From: a virus | Direction: 5' to 3' (one strand) | IMG/VR virus record: IMGVR_UViG_3300010157_000121 | Location: 1 to 39,854 of that record | DNA: 39,854 nt | Part shown: positions 28,542-36,924 of the stretch, one piece after another | Layout of the letters: each line of letters starts with the position of its first letter | Numbering within the stretch: position 1 is the first letter of the stretch | The notes under the pieces: generated by a model | The model's database searches: none | Told to the model about the DNA's origin: nothing | What the model saw: the letters and a program-made list of their open reading frames with translations, nothing else | Translations under genes and position numbers: made by a program

Positions 28542-28572
28542 GTGATATAAGATATCGCATTTTTGATATCAC
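28542..28572 (+). other. Inverted repeat before the first fibre gene
   Basis: GTGATAT (28542-28548) and ATATCAC (28566-28572) are perfect inverted arms around a 17-base, T-containing loop, lying after the stop at 28523 and just before the late-promoter-like octamer at 28578. There is no T-run after the second arm, so it is a weak terminator candidate or a transcript-stabilising hairpin. Confidence 0.35.
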
Positions 28573-28577
28573 TAAAT

Positions 28578-28585
28578 AATAAATA
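28578..28585 (+). promoter_or_regulatory. T4-type late promoter-like octamer (AATAAATA)
   Basis: AATAAATA lies 22 bases before the ATG of the first S74 fibre gene, in a non-coding gap, and fits the NATAAATA late-promoter form. TAGGA lies between it and the start codon as a ribosome site. Confidence 0.5.
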
Positions 28586-28607
28586 TAGAAAATAGGATAC
28601 TGACTTT

Positions 28608-31385
28608 ATGAGTTATACGATTAATCTTACGAACGGCAATGTTTTTGCTGTAGTACCGTCGGGCACCATCAACCAATCGAGTTCAATGACATTGATCGGA
28701 CAAAACTATGCCGGTTATGGTCAATTTTTAGATGATAACTTTATTCGTCTATTAGAATCTGGAGCTAACAGTACTCCACCTGGTGCTCCATTAACCGGTC
28801 AATTATGGTTCAATACAGTGGCGGGTGTTTTAGAAGTTTACACCGGGGCAGCATTCAAAGCGGTTGGCGGTAGTCAGGCTTCTAGTAGTGCTCCCACTAG
28901 TAATGCCATCGGTGATCTGTGGTATGACACAGTTAATCAACAATTAAAAGTCTGGACTGGCACACAGTGGTTGCTGGTTGGTCCTATATATAATGCTACA
29001 ACTGGTGTAACAGGTGCCATTCCCGGAACTATTATTGACAATACTTCGACTAGCCATACAGTCATTGAATTATTCGTGGGCAATGTTATAGTAGGATTTA
29101 TCTCATCGTCTGCTACATTTACCCCACAGAGTGCTATCTCTGGTTTTACAACAATACGCCCTGGTATCACCTTATCCACATTAGTGGGTAATAGTGTTCC
29201 ATTATTCCAAGGCACTGCCACAAACAGTCAACAATTTAATGGTCTAACTTCAACGCAATTTATGCGGGCAGATACAAATACCAGCACAACTGGCGTATTA
29301 TCGATACAAAACAACGGCGGATTAATCGTCGGAGCCGGTAATAACTTTGGTGCTACTGTATCAGGTAATACAGTAAACCTCACAAATAATACCTATAACG
29401 GCAATATCAACATCAATGCTAATATTTCTGGCGTACCAGCGACAGTAGTCGCGATAAATGGCGCAAATGGCACGATGTCATTAGTGGGAAATATCTTGAC
29501 TGCTGGTGCGATAAGTGCAACTGGCACAGTATCGGGAAGTAGTTTATTAGGTACAACAGTAAGCGCAAGCGGTAATATAGCGGGCGGCAACATTGTAACT
29601 GCCGGAATCGTGAGCGCAAGTGGTAATGTAACCGGAAGTTATATTTTAGGTAACGGCGCATTCTTAACTGGAATAAGTAGCAGCGGTAATATAAACTACA
29701 GTAATAGCAATGTTGCCGGTTTTATGGCAGCTTTCGGAGCCAATTCAATTTCAACTAGTGGCAACATAACCGCTGGCAATGCCAGCGCAAGTGGTAATAT
29801 CACAGGTAATTATATTTTAGGTAATGGGGCGTTCCTAACCGGAATAAGTGGCAGCGGCAATGTAAACTATAGTAATAGCAATGTTGCCGGTTTCATGGCA
29901 GCGTTTGGGGCCAATTCAATTTCAACTAGTGGCACTGTGACAAGTGGTAATATAACTGGTAGCAACATCTTAACCAGTGGTTTAGTAAGTGCGACCGGCA
30001 ATATCACAGGCAGTTATATTTTAGGTAACGGCGCGTTCTTAACTGGGATAAGTGGCGGCGGCAATGTAAACTATAGCAATAGCAATGTCTCTAGCTTCTT
30101 AGCTGCGTTTGGTTCCAATACGATTTCTACAACTGGTTCGATTACTAGTAATGGTCTTGTGGACCCCGGAGATCTCAATTTTACCTCGACTGGGTCTGGT
30201 CAGAGAATCTTAGGAAGATTTACAGGATCGCCGCACAGTGCCCGTGTCAGAGTCCAAGATACATATAGTCCTAATCTGGGTAATCCTACGTCATTTGGTG
30301 TATTACCAGCCAGTGGTGGTACAGGTGGTAGCAACTTCACGGCCTATACTCTGCCGGATGCAGATAACTCACCCACTATCGCATTTGCTGCCAGCAATGC
30401 TGGCAACGCCAACCATAGTATTATTTCTACTGGCACGGTAGGCGGCGCCGGTTCTTCTACATTCTCAGGCTTGCCAATAGCTTTTTATGTCACACCCCAA
30501 GGCGAAATAGCTAGAATGTTGAACAATGGCCATGTTTTAATTGGCACAACAACTGATAACGGAAATACATTACAAGTTAGTGGCAACACTAGTATAAGTA
30601 GTGACGTAACCATAGGTGGTAATACCACTATTAGTGGTGCCAATACCGTGTTCAACGGTACTGGTCAGAGAATATACGGTGCTTTTGGAAATCCATATAC
30701 TAGTCGTAATGACCTGTTGACATTTAAGCCCATCGGCAATCAACAGATGAGGTTTAATATTCAGGGCGGCACAACTGGTGTAAATGCCGGCAATGCTAAC
30801 TTTCTTGCTTATGCTGCACAAGATATGGATAATGCCCCTTACATGGCAGTGGGCATAAGCCCCAATAGTCAAACAGGAGGTATAACCACCGGAGCAAATG
30901 GAAGCGGTGGATTATATCCATTGACCTTGGTAACAAACACTACATCAGAGAGAATGCGTATTGATGTTGGCGGTAATATTATGATGGGAACTACCACTGT
31001 TAGTGGCAGTAATCTACTTACGGTTAATGGAAGTATCGGAGCAACGGCTTTCAATAATACATCTGACTATAGACTAAAAGATAATATCCAGCCCATCACT
31101 AATGCTTTAGACAAAGTATCACAACTGAAACCGGTGTCATTTACTTGGAAGAAGACAGGGTTGAATAGTGACGGATTTATCGCGCACGAGCTTCAGCAGG
31201 TGTTACCTCTAGCAGTCACGGGTGTAAAAGATCAGATAAATGCTGTTGGTAACCCAGTACACCAACAAGTTGATAAATCATCATTAGTGGCGACACTAAC
31301 TGCAGCAATACAAGAACTTAACACCAAATTTAATGAAAAAATTGCCGAATTAGAAGCTAAACTTAAAGCCGCTGGCATCAATTAA
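28608..31385 (+). CDS. Tail fibre with peptidase S74 autocleaving chaperone (fibre 1)
   Basis: A 925-residue protein. The N-terminal about 130 residues (YTINLTNGNVFAVVPSGTIN, then TGQLWFNT, then IGDLWYDTVNQQLKVWTG) form the presumed attachment domain, shared with fibre 2. The shaft holds repeated modules of the type GNITGSYILGNGAFLTGIS and YSNSNVAGFMAAFGANSIS (three copies). It is followed by a globular segment with GSPHSARVRVQD and a second, diverged one. The C-terminal 107 residues are an intramolecular chaperone of the S74 family: SDYRLKDN with the catalytic pair S819 and K824, FTWKKTG, GFIAHELQQVLP, and a terminal heptad coiled coil. Such domains trimerise the fibre and cut themselves off just before the Ser. 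The fibre therefore probably binds the host receptor through the segments before residue 819. Confidence 0.88.
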   Translation: MSYTINLTNGNVFAVVPSGTINQSSSMTLIGQNYAGYGQFLDDNFIRLLESGANSTPPGAPLTGQLWFNTVAGVLEVYTGAAFKAVGGSQASSSAPTSNAIGDLWYDTVNQQLKVWTGTQWLLVGPIYNATTGVTGAIPGTIIDNTSTSHTVIELFVGNVIVGFISSSATFTPQSAISGFTTIRPGITLSTLVGNSVPLFQGTATNSQQFNGLTSTQFMRADTNTSTTGVLSIQNNGGLIVGAGNNFGATVSGNTVNLTNNTYNGNININANISGVPATVVAINGANGTMSLVGNILTAGAISATGTVSGSSLLGTTVSASGNIAGGNIVTAGIVSASGNVTGSYILGNGAFLTGISSSGNINYSNSNVAGFMAAFGANSISTSGNITAGNASASGNITGNYILGNGAFLTGISGSGNVNYSNSNVAGFMAAFGANSISTSGTVTSGNITGSNILTSGLVSATGNITGSYILGNGAFLTGISGGGNVNYSNSNVSSFLAAFGSNTISTTGSITSNGLVDPGDLNFTSTGSGQRILGRFTGSPHSARVRVQDTYSPNLGNPTSFGVLPASGGTGGSNFTAYTLPDADNSPTIAFAASNAGNANHSIISTGTVGGAGSSTFSGLPIAFYVTPQGEIARMLNNGHVLIGTTTDNGNTLQVSGNTSISSDVTIGGNTTISGANTVFNGTGQRIYGAFGNPYTSRNDLLTFKPIGNQQMRFNIQGGTTGVNAGNANFLAYAAQDMDNAPYMAVGISPNSQTGGITTGANGSGGLYPLTLVTNTTSERMRIDVGGNIMMGTTTVSGSNLLTVNGSIGATAFNNTSDYRLKDNIQPITNALDKVSQLKPVSFTWKKTGLNSDGFIAHELQQVLPLAVTGVKDQINAVGNPVHQQVDKSSLVATLTAAIQELNTKFNEKIAELEAKLKAAGIN
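31062..31385 (+). other. S74 chaperone domain and self-cleavage point, fibre 1
   Basis: Codon 819 (TCT at 31062-31064) encodes the Ser of SDYRLK; in characterised S74 domains the bond before this Ser is cut with help from the Lys five residues later (K824 here). Both residues are present, so the domain should be active. It would release a 107-residue trimer after folding. Confidence 0.75.
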
Positions 31386-31394
31386 GGAATTGTG

Positions 31395-31478
31395 ATGTCA
31401 AATCAACTTACGAGTTCACCATTTTATCTAGTATTAAATCGCTATGTCGTTAAACAAAGTATGGTAGCGACATTATGA
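31395..31478 (+). CDS. 27-residue small ORF coupled to fibre 2
   Basis: ATG at 31395 to TGA at 31478, giving a 27-residue peptide that begins MSNQLTSSPFYLVLNRY. AAGGA at 31384-31388 gives a well-placed ribosome site, whereas the fibre-2 start at 31475 has no good one of its own. The stop overlaps the fibre-2 ATG as ATGA. It may be a translational lead-in for fibre 2 and not a functional protein. No homologue is recognisable. Confidence 0.42.
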   Translation: MSNQLTSSPFYLVLNRYVVKQSMVATL

Positions 31479-34400
31479 GCTTTACGATAACTCTCACAAA
31501 TGGTAATGTATTTGCAGTAATTCCTCCAAATACTATCAATCAATCAAGTTCAATGACATTGATTGGTGATCACTATGTAAATTATGGAGCATTTTTAGAT
31601 CAAAACTACATACGCTTACTAGAAAATGGTGCTAACAGCGTTGCCCCAAGTGCCCCGTTGACAGGACAACTATGGTTCAATACTACACTTAAAACATTAG
31701 AAGTTTATAATGGAACGACCTTTAAATCATTAAGTGGTAGTCAAGCCGCAAGTTCGGCACCAACAGGTAATGCCATCGGTGATCTGTGGTATGATACAAT
31801 AAATCAACAGTTAAATGTCTGGACAGGATCACAATGGCTATTAGTTGGACCAGCATATAATTCAGCACAGGGTATAACCGGAGCATTACCTGCTACTATA
31901 GTTGACAATTCATCTGTATCGCATACAGTCATTGAATTATATGTTGCTAATACAGTTGTGGGTTTCATCTCGTCTTCTGCTTCATTTACCCCACAAACTG
32001 CTATATCGGGATTTACCACGATAAGCCCGGGCATTACATTATCTACATTAGTAGGAAATAGCATTCCTTTATTCACAGGAACTGCCACAAATAGCCAACA
32101 ATTTAATGGATTATCTTCTACACAATTCATGAGATCAGACGCTAATACTAGTACCACTGGTTCAATAAGCGCAGTCGGTAATATTGCTGGTAACTATTTT
32201 ATTGGAAATGGAAGTTTATTAACAGGTATCAGTGGCGGAGGCAATGTTAATTACAGTAATGCCAACACTGCCAGCTTTTTAGCAGCATTTGGATCGAATA
32301 CTATATCGACAACAGGATCTATTACATCAGGTAACATAACTAGTTCTAATGTATTGACAGGAGGGATTGTAAGTGCTACTGGTAATATAAGTGGTAATTT
32401 TATTTTAGGTAACGGAGCATTCTTAACTGGTATAAGTGGCGGCGGCAATGTAAACTATAGTAACAGCAATGTTTCTAGTTTCCTTGCTGCGTTTGGGTCA
32501 AATACTATATCAACGATCGGGACAATCACATCAGGTAACATAAGTGGTAGTAATATATTGACAACTGGTTTAGTAAGTGCTAGTGGTACAATTACAGGTA
32601 GTAGTCATATAGGTACTGTTGTAAGTGCTAGTGGCAATATAACTGGTGCCAATTTATTAACAGGTGGTACCGTGAGTGCTACTGGTAATATTGCTGGTAA
32701 CTATTTTATAGGAAATGGTAGTTTATTAACTGGGATAAGTGGCAGCGGTAATGTAAACTATAGTAATAGTAATGTCTCTAGCTTCTTGGCAGCGTTTGGA
32801 TCTAATACGATTTCAACAACTGGATCTATTACATCAGGTAACATAAGTGGTAGTAATATATTGACCGCAGGCCAATTAAGTGCTACTGGCAATATAAGTG
32901 GAAATTTTATTTTAGGTAACGGCTATTATTTAAGTGGCTTAGGTAATGGCAGCGGTAATATAAATTATAGTAATAGTAATGTCTCTGGTTTCTTGGCAGC
33001 GTTTGGATCTAATACGATTTCAACAACTGGTTCGATTACTAGCGGCAATCATAGTATAAGCGGAAATATTACATTCACGGGAGGAACACAAGGTTCCGCC
33101 GGCAGTGGTCCTAAATTTTTAGCAAGATTTTCGGGATCACCACACAGCAGTCGCATGGTATTTCAGGATGCCGTTAATCCCGGGTTGCCTATGTCTTTTG
33201 GTATAGCCCCCGCAAATGCGACTGGAGGATCAAATTATATCGCATATGCCAATTCAGATCCAGATAATAGTGCCATAGGAATATTTACAGCAATACCATC
33301 TAGCTCGATATCTATACAATCATTGGGTACAGCTAACGGAATAAACAGTGGAAGTTATTCAGGGCTACCACTGACATTTAGTGTGGCTCCTGCTGGGGAA
33401 ATAGCAAGATTTACAAACACTGGTAACTTATTAGTAGGTAACACGACTGACAATGGGGGTAAACTTCAAGTTAGTGGCAATATTAGTGCTACTGGCAATA
33501 TCGCAGGAAGTTATATTTTAGGCAACGGAGCTTTTTTAACTGGTATTAGTGGTGGGAGCGGAAATGCTAATTATAGCAATAGTAATGTTTCTAGTTTCTT
33601 AGCAGCTTTTGGATCAAATACGATATCAACCACAGGATCTATTAGTAGCGGGTTACACACACTAAGCGCAAACATAAGTTTTACTGGTGGCACTCAAGGT
33701 TCAGCAAATAGCGGATCTAGATACTTGGCTAGATTTTCCGGAGCGCCACATAGTAGTCGTATGCTATTCCAGGATGCTGCCAATCCAGGCCTGCCTATGT
33801 CTTTTGGAATAGCCCCTGCCAATGCGGTTGGGGGTTCTAATTATATAACTTATGCTAATTCGGACACGGATAATAGCGCGATAGGAATATTTACATCGCA
33901 ACCTGGAAGCCAGATAGCTATACAATCATTGGGCACATCTGGTGGTACCAATAGCGGAAGTTATTCAGGACTGCCACTGACATTTAGCGTCTCTCCCCAG
34001 GGCGAAATAGCCAGAATGTTAAATAACGGGCACTTTTTAGTAGGCACGTCGACTGATAATGGAAATACTTTTCAAGTTAACGGCAGTATAAGTGGCGGCA
34101 ATGTTTTAACTGGTGGGGTTGTTAGCGCAAGTGGAAATATAACAGGCAGTTATATTTTAGGTAACGGAGCATATCTTACTGGTATAAGTGGCGGGGGAGG
34201 GTCAACTTACGGAGATAGTAATGTATCTAGTCTACTATCCGCGTTTGGTTCTAATACCATATCTACCACCGGATCTATAAGCAGTGGCTTACATACAATA
34301 AGCGGAAATATCAGTTTTACAGGCGGGACACAAGGATCAGCTGGAAGTGGACCTAGATTACTAGCTAGATTTGATGGGTCACCACACTCAAGTCGTTTTA

Positions 34401-35086
34401 TGTTCCAAGGTACGACAAGTTCATCTAATCCCACCGCTTTTGGTATATTACCACCGCCTAATGGTGCTAATGGCGCAAGTTTTTTTGCTTATGGATCTCC
34501 CGATCCAGATAATTCACCGTTTGGTCAATTAGGCTGTAGCCAAGGAGGAGGTACTACTGGAATTTCGTCAGCAGGAACTTCTGGGGGGACGGTATCCGGA
34601 TCATTTTCCGGGTTTCCGATTAATTTTTATATCACGCCATACGGGGAAGTAGCAAGATTTGTTAACAATGGAAATTTCCTCATCAATACAACAGGCGATC
34701 TAGGTTCAGGATATAATCTCCAAGTTAACGGATATGCTGTGGCTAATAATTTCTTTACGTTTTCAGACTATAGACTCAAAGAAAATGTAAAGACAGTTTC
34801 TGGAGCATTAAATAAAGTATTAAAACTAAATCCTGTAACATTTACTTGGAAAAAAACAGGTAAATCTGGTGTTGGATTTATCGCACACGAATTACAACAG
34901 GTCTTACCACAATCTGTTACAGGTATAAAAGATGAAAAAAATGCTGCCGGCAGTCCGCTACATCAGTTAGTTGAGGCATCATCGGCAACATTAATAGCAA
35001 CATTAACAGCAGCAATACAAGAACTCAACACCAAAGTGGTAGAGTTAGAAGCTAAACTCAAATCTGCCGGTGTGAACGGATTTTAA
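31475..35086 (+). CDS. Tail fibre with peptidase S74 autocleaving chaperone (fibre 2)
   Basis: A 1203-residue paralogue of fibre 1. The N-terminus (FTITLTNGNVFAVIPPNTIN, TGQLWFNTTL, IGDLWYDTINQQLNVWTG) is nearly the same attachment domain. The shaft has six NYSNSNV..FLAAFGSN-type modules interleaved with SATGNI.GN.ILGNG.LLTGIS. Three copies of a roughly 120-residue beta-domain follow, each beginning near FTGGTQGSA and containing FLARFSGSPHSSRMVFQD or a variant (about 33060-33440, 33670-34030 and 34310-34690). The C-terminal S74 domain has S1097 and K1102 in SDYRLKEN, then FTWKKTG, GFIAHELQQVLP and a coiled-coil end. The two fibres may sit on one virion for different receptors, or form one heteromeric fibre system. 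The start overlaps a 27-residue upstream peptide. Confidence 0.88.
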   Translation: MSFTITLTNGNVFAVIPPNTINQSSSMTLIGDHYVNYGAFLDQNYIRLLENGANSVAPSAPLTGQLWFNTTLKTLEVYNGTTFKSLSGSQAASSAPTGNAIGDLWYDTINQQLNVWTGSQWLLVGPAYNSAQGITGALPATIVDNSSVSHTVIELYVANTVVGFISSSASFTPQTAISGFTTISPGITLSTLVGNSIPLFTGTATNSQQFNGLSSTQFMRSDANTSTTGSISAVGNIAGNYFIGNGSLLTGISGGGNVNYSNANTASFLAAFGSNTISTTGSITSGNITSSNVLTGGIVSATGNISGNFILGNGAFLTGISGGGNVNYSNSNVSSFLAAFGSNTISTIGTITSGNISGSNILTTGLVSASGTITGSSHIGTVVSASGNITGANLLTGGTVSATGNIAGNYFIGNGSLLTGISGSGNVNYSNSNVSSFLAAFGSNTISTTGSITSGNISGSNILTAGQLSATGNISGNFILGNGYYLSGLGNGSGNINYSNSNVSGFLAAFGSNTISTTGSITSGNHSISGNITFTGGTQGSAGSGPKFLARFSGSPHSSRMVFQDAVNPGLPMSFGIAPANATGGSNYIAYANSDPDNSAIGIFTAIPSSSISIQSLGTANGINSGSYSGLPLTFSVAPAGEIARFTNTGNLLVGNTTDNGGKLQVSGNISATGNIAGSYILGNGAFLTGISGGSGNANYSNSNVSSFLAAFGSNTISTTGSISSGLHTLSANISFTGGTQGSANSGSRYLARFSGAPHSSRMLFQDAANPGLPMSFGIAPANAVGGSNYITYANSDTDNSAIGIFTSQPGSQIAIQSLGTSGGTNSGSYSGLPLTFSVSPQGEIARMLNNGHFLVGTSTDNGNTFQVNGSISGGNVLTGGVVSASGNITGSYILGNGAYLTGISGGGGSTYGDSNVSSLLSAFGSNTISTTGSISSGLHTISGNISFTGGTQGSAGSGPRLLARFDGSPHSSRFMFQGTTSSSNPTAFGILPPPNGANGASFFAYGSPDPDNSPFGQLGCSQGGGTTGISSAGTSGGTVSGSFSGFPINFYITPYGEVARFVNNGNFLINTTGDLGSGYNLQVNGYAVANNFFTFSDYRLKENVKTVSGALNKVLKLNPVTFTWKKTGKSGVGFIAHELQQVLPQSVTGIKDEKNAAGSPLHQLVEASSATLIATLTAAIQELNTKVVELEAKLKSAGVNGF
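33060..34690 (+). repeat. Triplicated beta-domain in fibre 2
   Basis: Three successive protein repeats start near 33060, 33670 and 34310. Each begins FTGGTQGSA.SG and has LARF.G.PHSSR..FQ, then a SFGI.P or AFGILP segment, a DPDNS-type loop, SLGT or SAGTSGG, SGLP or SGFPI, and GEIAR or GEVAR. Copies 1 and 2 are most alike; copy 3 is more diverged. Related single copies occur in fibre 1 (near 30170-30530). Confidence 0.8.
34763..35086 (+). other. S74 chaperone domain and self-cleavage point, fibre 2
   Basis: Codon 1097 (TCA at 34763-34765) is the Ser of SDYRLK with Lys at 1102. As in fibre 1, cleavage is predicted just before this Ser, releasing a 107-residue fragment of the same length. Confidence 0.75.
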
Positions 35087-35111
35087 AATTAACTTTAAGG
35101 AAAAATAAAAA

Positions 35112-35474
35112 ATGTCAAATACAAACACATATACCTGGACAATCAATGCTTTAGATTGTTACCCAACAAGTCCTCAGCCAGACTGCGTATTTCTAGTTCA
35201 TTGGACTTATGTGGCTACTAGCTCAACTATCGATACTCAAACCAACAAGCCATATACTAGTTCTATGTATGGTACAACTAGTATCACATATAACCCAAAT
35301 GATCCATATATCCCTTATGCGAATCTAACTCCTATAGTAGTGGAAGGTTGGTTAGAGGAAGTGTTGGTACCAAGCGGAGATTTAGAACAGATGAAATCGG
35401 GATTAGACGCACAGATTAATAATCAGATCGCACCACCAGTAGTACAGCCACCGTTGCCTTGGGTTTCGAACTAA
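35112..35474 (+). CDS. Small conserved phage protein between fibre genes
   Basis: A 120-residue protein with YTWTINALDCYPTSP, then CVFLVHWTYVA, then MYGTTSITYNP, a VVEGWLEEVL motif, a D/Q-rich LDAQINNQIAPP run and LPWVSN at the end. This layout recurs in small uncharacterised proteins encoded beside tail fibres in many tailed phages. I recognise the family by its pattern but not by function. It has no signal peptide, no membrane segment and no catalytic motif. The start is preceded by TAAGGA about 12 bases upstream. It may be a fibre-assembly or minor virion protein. Confidence 0.62.
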   Translation: MSNTNTYTWTINALDCYPTSPQPDCVFLVHWTYVATSSTIDTQTNKPYTSSMYGTTSITYNPNDPYIPYANLTPIVVEGWLEEVLVPSGDLEQMKSGLDAQINNQIAPPVVQPPLPWVSN

Positions 35475-35479
35475 AGAGA

Positions 35480-35487
35480 TATAAATA
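35480..35487 (+). promoter_or_regulatory. T4-type late promoter-like octamer (TATAAATA)
   Basis: An exact TATAAATA lies 40 bases before the ATG of the third fibre gene in the non-coding gap after 35474. This is the best-placed of the octamers, with room for a leader and the GGAG ribosome site. Confidence 0.6.
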
Positions 35488-35527
35488 CTATATCGAAAGA
35501 TTAATAAACTAACCGGAGTTATGATAA

Positions 35528-36799
35528 ATGGCATTTCCACTAAACCCCACTAACGGGCAACAAACTACTATAAACGGTGTTATATACACGTATAGCACTG
35601 CACTGACAGCCTGGACTGTTACTTCATCTGGGGGATCGTTACTGACGGCTAGCGATATTCAAACATCGGGAAATATCTCAATCGGTGGGTTCAACAGTGC
35701 TGTTGGTAACATTACTGGTAATTATTTCTTTGGTAATGGTAGCCAGTTAACAGGAGTTACTGGTGGCACAAACTACAGCAATGCCAATACTGTCAGCTTC
35801 TTAGCTGCGTTTGGTTCTAATGTAGTGTCGACAACTGGTAATATATATGCCGGTAATGTGATCAACACTGGAGCATCAAGTGTAACTGGCAATATCACCG
35901 TAGGTAATGTATTGACCGGTGGTTTAGTAAGTGCTACTGGAACGGCTACTGTGGGTAATATATTGACCGGTGGTTTAGTAAGTGCTACTGGTAATATTAC
36001 AGGTAGTTATATTTTTGGTAACGGTAGTCAGTTAACGGGAATTACAGGTACAGGTAATTATAGTAATGCCAATACTGCCGGCTTCTTGGCCGCATTTGGT
36101 TCTAATGTGATTTCTACAACTGGATCAATCACATCAGGCAATATATTAACTGGCGGCTTTGTAAGTGCTGTCGGAAACATATATGGCGGTAATGTCATTA
36201 ACGCAGGAATAAGCTCAGTAACTGGTAACTTAAGTGCTGGTAATATCACCACTGCTGGGTTGATAAGTGCTACTGGAAATGTTCGTGGCGGTAATATAGT
36301 CGGTAACATACTTACAAATAGTATTGTAAACAGCGGAACAAGTGCTACTGGTAACATCGGATCATCGACCACACCATTTAACACAATTTTCGCCACAGCA
36401 ACCACGGCACAATACGCTGACGTTGCTGAACGTTTTGCTGCTGATGCTACATACTTGCCCGGTACAGTGGTGGAATTGGGCGGGGCAGCTGAAATTACCT
36501 GTGCTATGACAGATCTCAGCGAGAATGTATTCGGCGTCATCAGTACTAAAGCAGCTTACCTTATGAATTCAGGAGCTGGTGAAGATGCTACACATCCTCC
36601 TATAGCAATGACTGGGCGTGTGCCTGTACGAGTTGTAGGTGTCGTAAACAAAGGCGATCGTTTGGTCAGTGCTGGCAATGGGCTAGCTCGTGCGGCTCAG
36701 ACCGGAGAAGCAACTGCGTTTAACGTCATCGGCAGAAGTTTAGTCAATAAATCTAGCAGTGACGAAGGTGTAGTAGAAGCCATCGTAACAATCAAGTAA
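35528..36799 (+). CDS. Tail fibre with YADVAERF / G2-like C-terminus (fibre 3)
   Basis: A 423-residue protein. The N-terminus MAFPLNPTNGQQTTINGVIY is the short attachment-type start common in aquatic phage fibres. The shaft uses the same SATGNITG and FLAAFGSN modules (two of the latter) as fibres 1 and 2. The last about 130 residues differ. They contain YADVAERFAADATYLPGTVV, a GGAAEIT turn, VFGVISTKAAYLMNSG, GRVPVRVVGVVNKGDRLVS and a VVEAIVTIK end. This layout resembles self-cleaving G2-type chaperones in fibre proteins, but the cleavage residues cannot be pointed to from sequence alone. No S74 motif is present. The start is chosen because GGAG lies nine bases upstream; the ATG at 35521 is out of frame and gives only 10 codons. 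Confidence 0.82.
   Translation: MAFPLNPTNGQQTTINGVIYTYSTALTAWTVTSSGGSLLTASDIQTSGNISIGGFNSAVGNITGNYFFGNGSQLTGVTGGTNYSNANTVSFLAAFGSNVVSTTGNIYAGNVINTGASSVTGNITVGNVLTGGLVSATGTATVGNILTGGLVSATGNITGSYIFGNGSQLTGITGTGNYSNANTAGFLAAFGSNVISTTGSITSGNILTGGFVSAVGNIYGGNVINAGISSVTGNLSAGNITTAGLISATGNVRGGNIVGNILTNSIVNSGTSATGNIGSSTTPFNTIFATATTAQYADVAERFAADATYLPGTVVELGGAAEITCAMTDLSENVFGVISTKAAYLMNSGAGEDATHPPIAMTGRVPVRVVGVVNKGDRLVSAGNGLARAAQTGEATAFNVIGRSLVNKSSSDEGVVEAIVTIK
35911..35991 (+). repeat. Tandem 30-bp direct repeat inside fibre 3
   Basis: The 30 bases at 35911-35940 recur exactly at 35962-35991, with the unit repeating every 51 bases (17 codons). It encodes LTGGLVSATG twice, the second copy followed by NITG. 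Perfect identity indicates recent in-frame duplication. Confidence 0.9.
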
Positions 36800-36808
36800 G
36801 TTATCCCG

Positions 36809-36835
36809 AGACACTGGCAACTATAGTCAGTGTCT
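36809..36835 (+). terminator. Hairpin after fibre 3
   Basis: AGACACTG (36809-36816) and CAGTGTCT (36828-36835) are perfect 8-base arms around an 11-base loop, starting nine bases after the fibre-3 stop. Only a few Ts follow, so it is a moderate terminator or an mRNA 3-prime protection hairpin. Confidence 0.5.
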
Positions 36836-36889
36836 GTCTTCCGTAAAAATCCAAATAATAGTTAAAAATACGCTATTATCTGCGTAATT

Positions 36890-36897
36890 AATAAATA
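36890..36897 (+). promoter_or_regulatory. T4-type late promoter-like octamer (AATAAATA)
   Basis: AATAAATA lies 27 bases before the ATG at 36925, after the hairpin that closes the fibre-3 gene. It fits the NATAAATA form and would start the next transcription unit. Confidence 0.5.
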
Positions 36898-36924
36898 ATA
36901 GAATAAACTAACAGGAGTTTTAAA

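Noticed and set aside
36058-36540. 160-codon minus-strand frame, and similar minus-strand frames in fibres 1 and 2
   Set aside because: All are antisense to the repetitive fibre modules and show the same Pro/Val/Leu-rich mirrored pattern; the plus-strand frames have clear families.
28608-36799. Diversity-generating retroelement acting on the fibres
   Set aside because: No reverse transcriptase gene and no template/variable repeat pair with adenine-biased differences was seen; repeats are in-frame protein modules.
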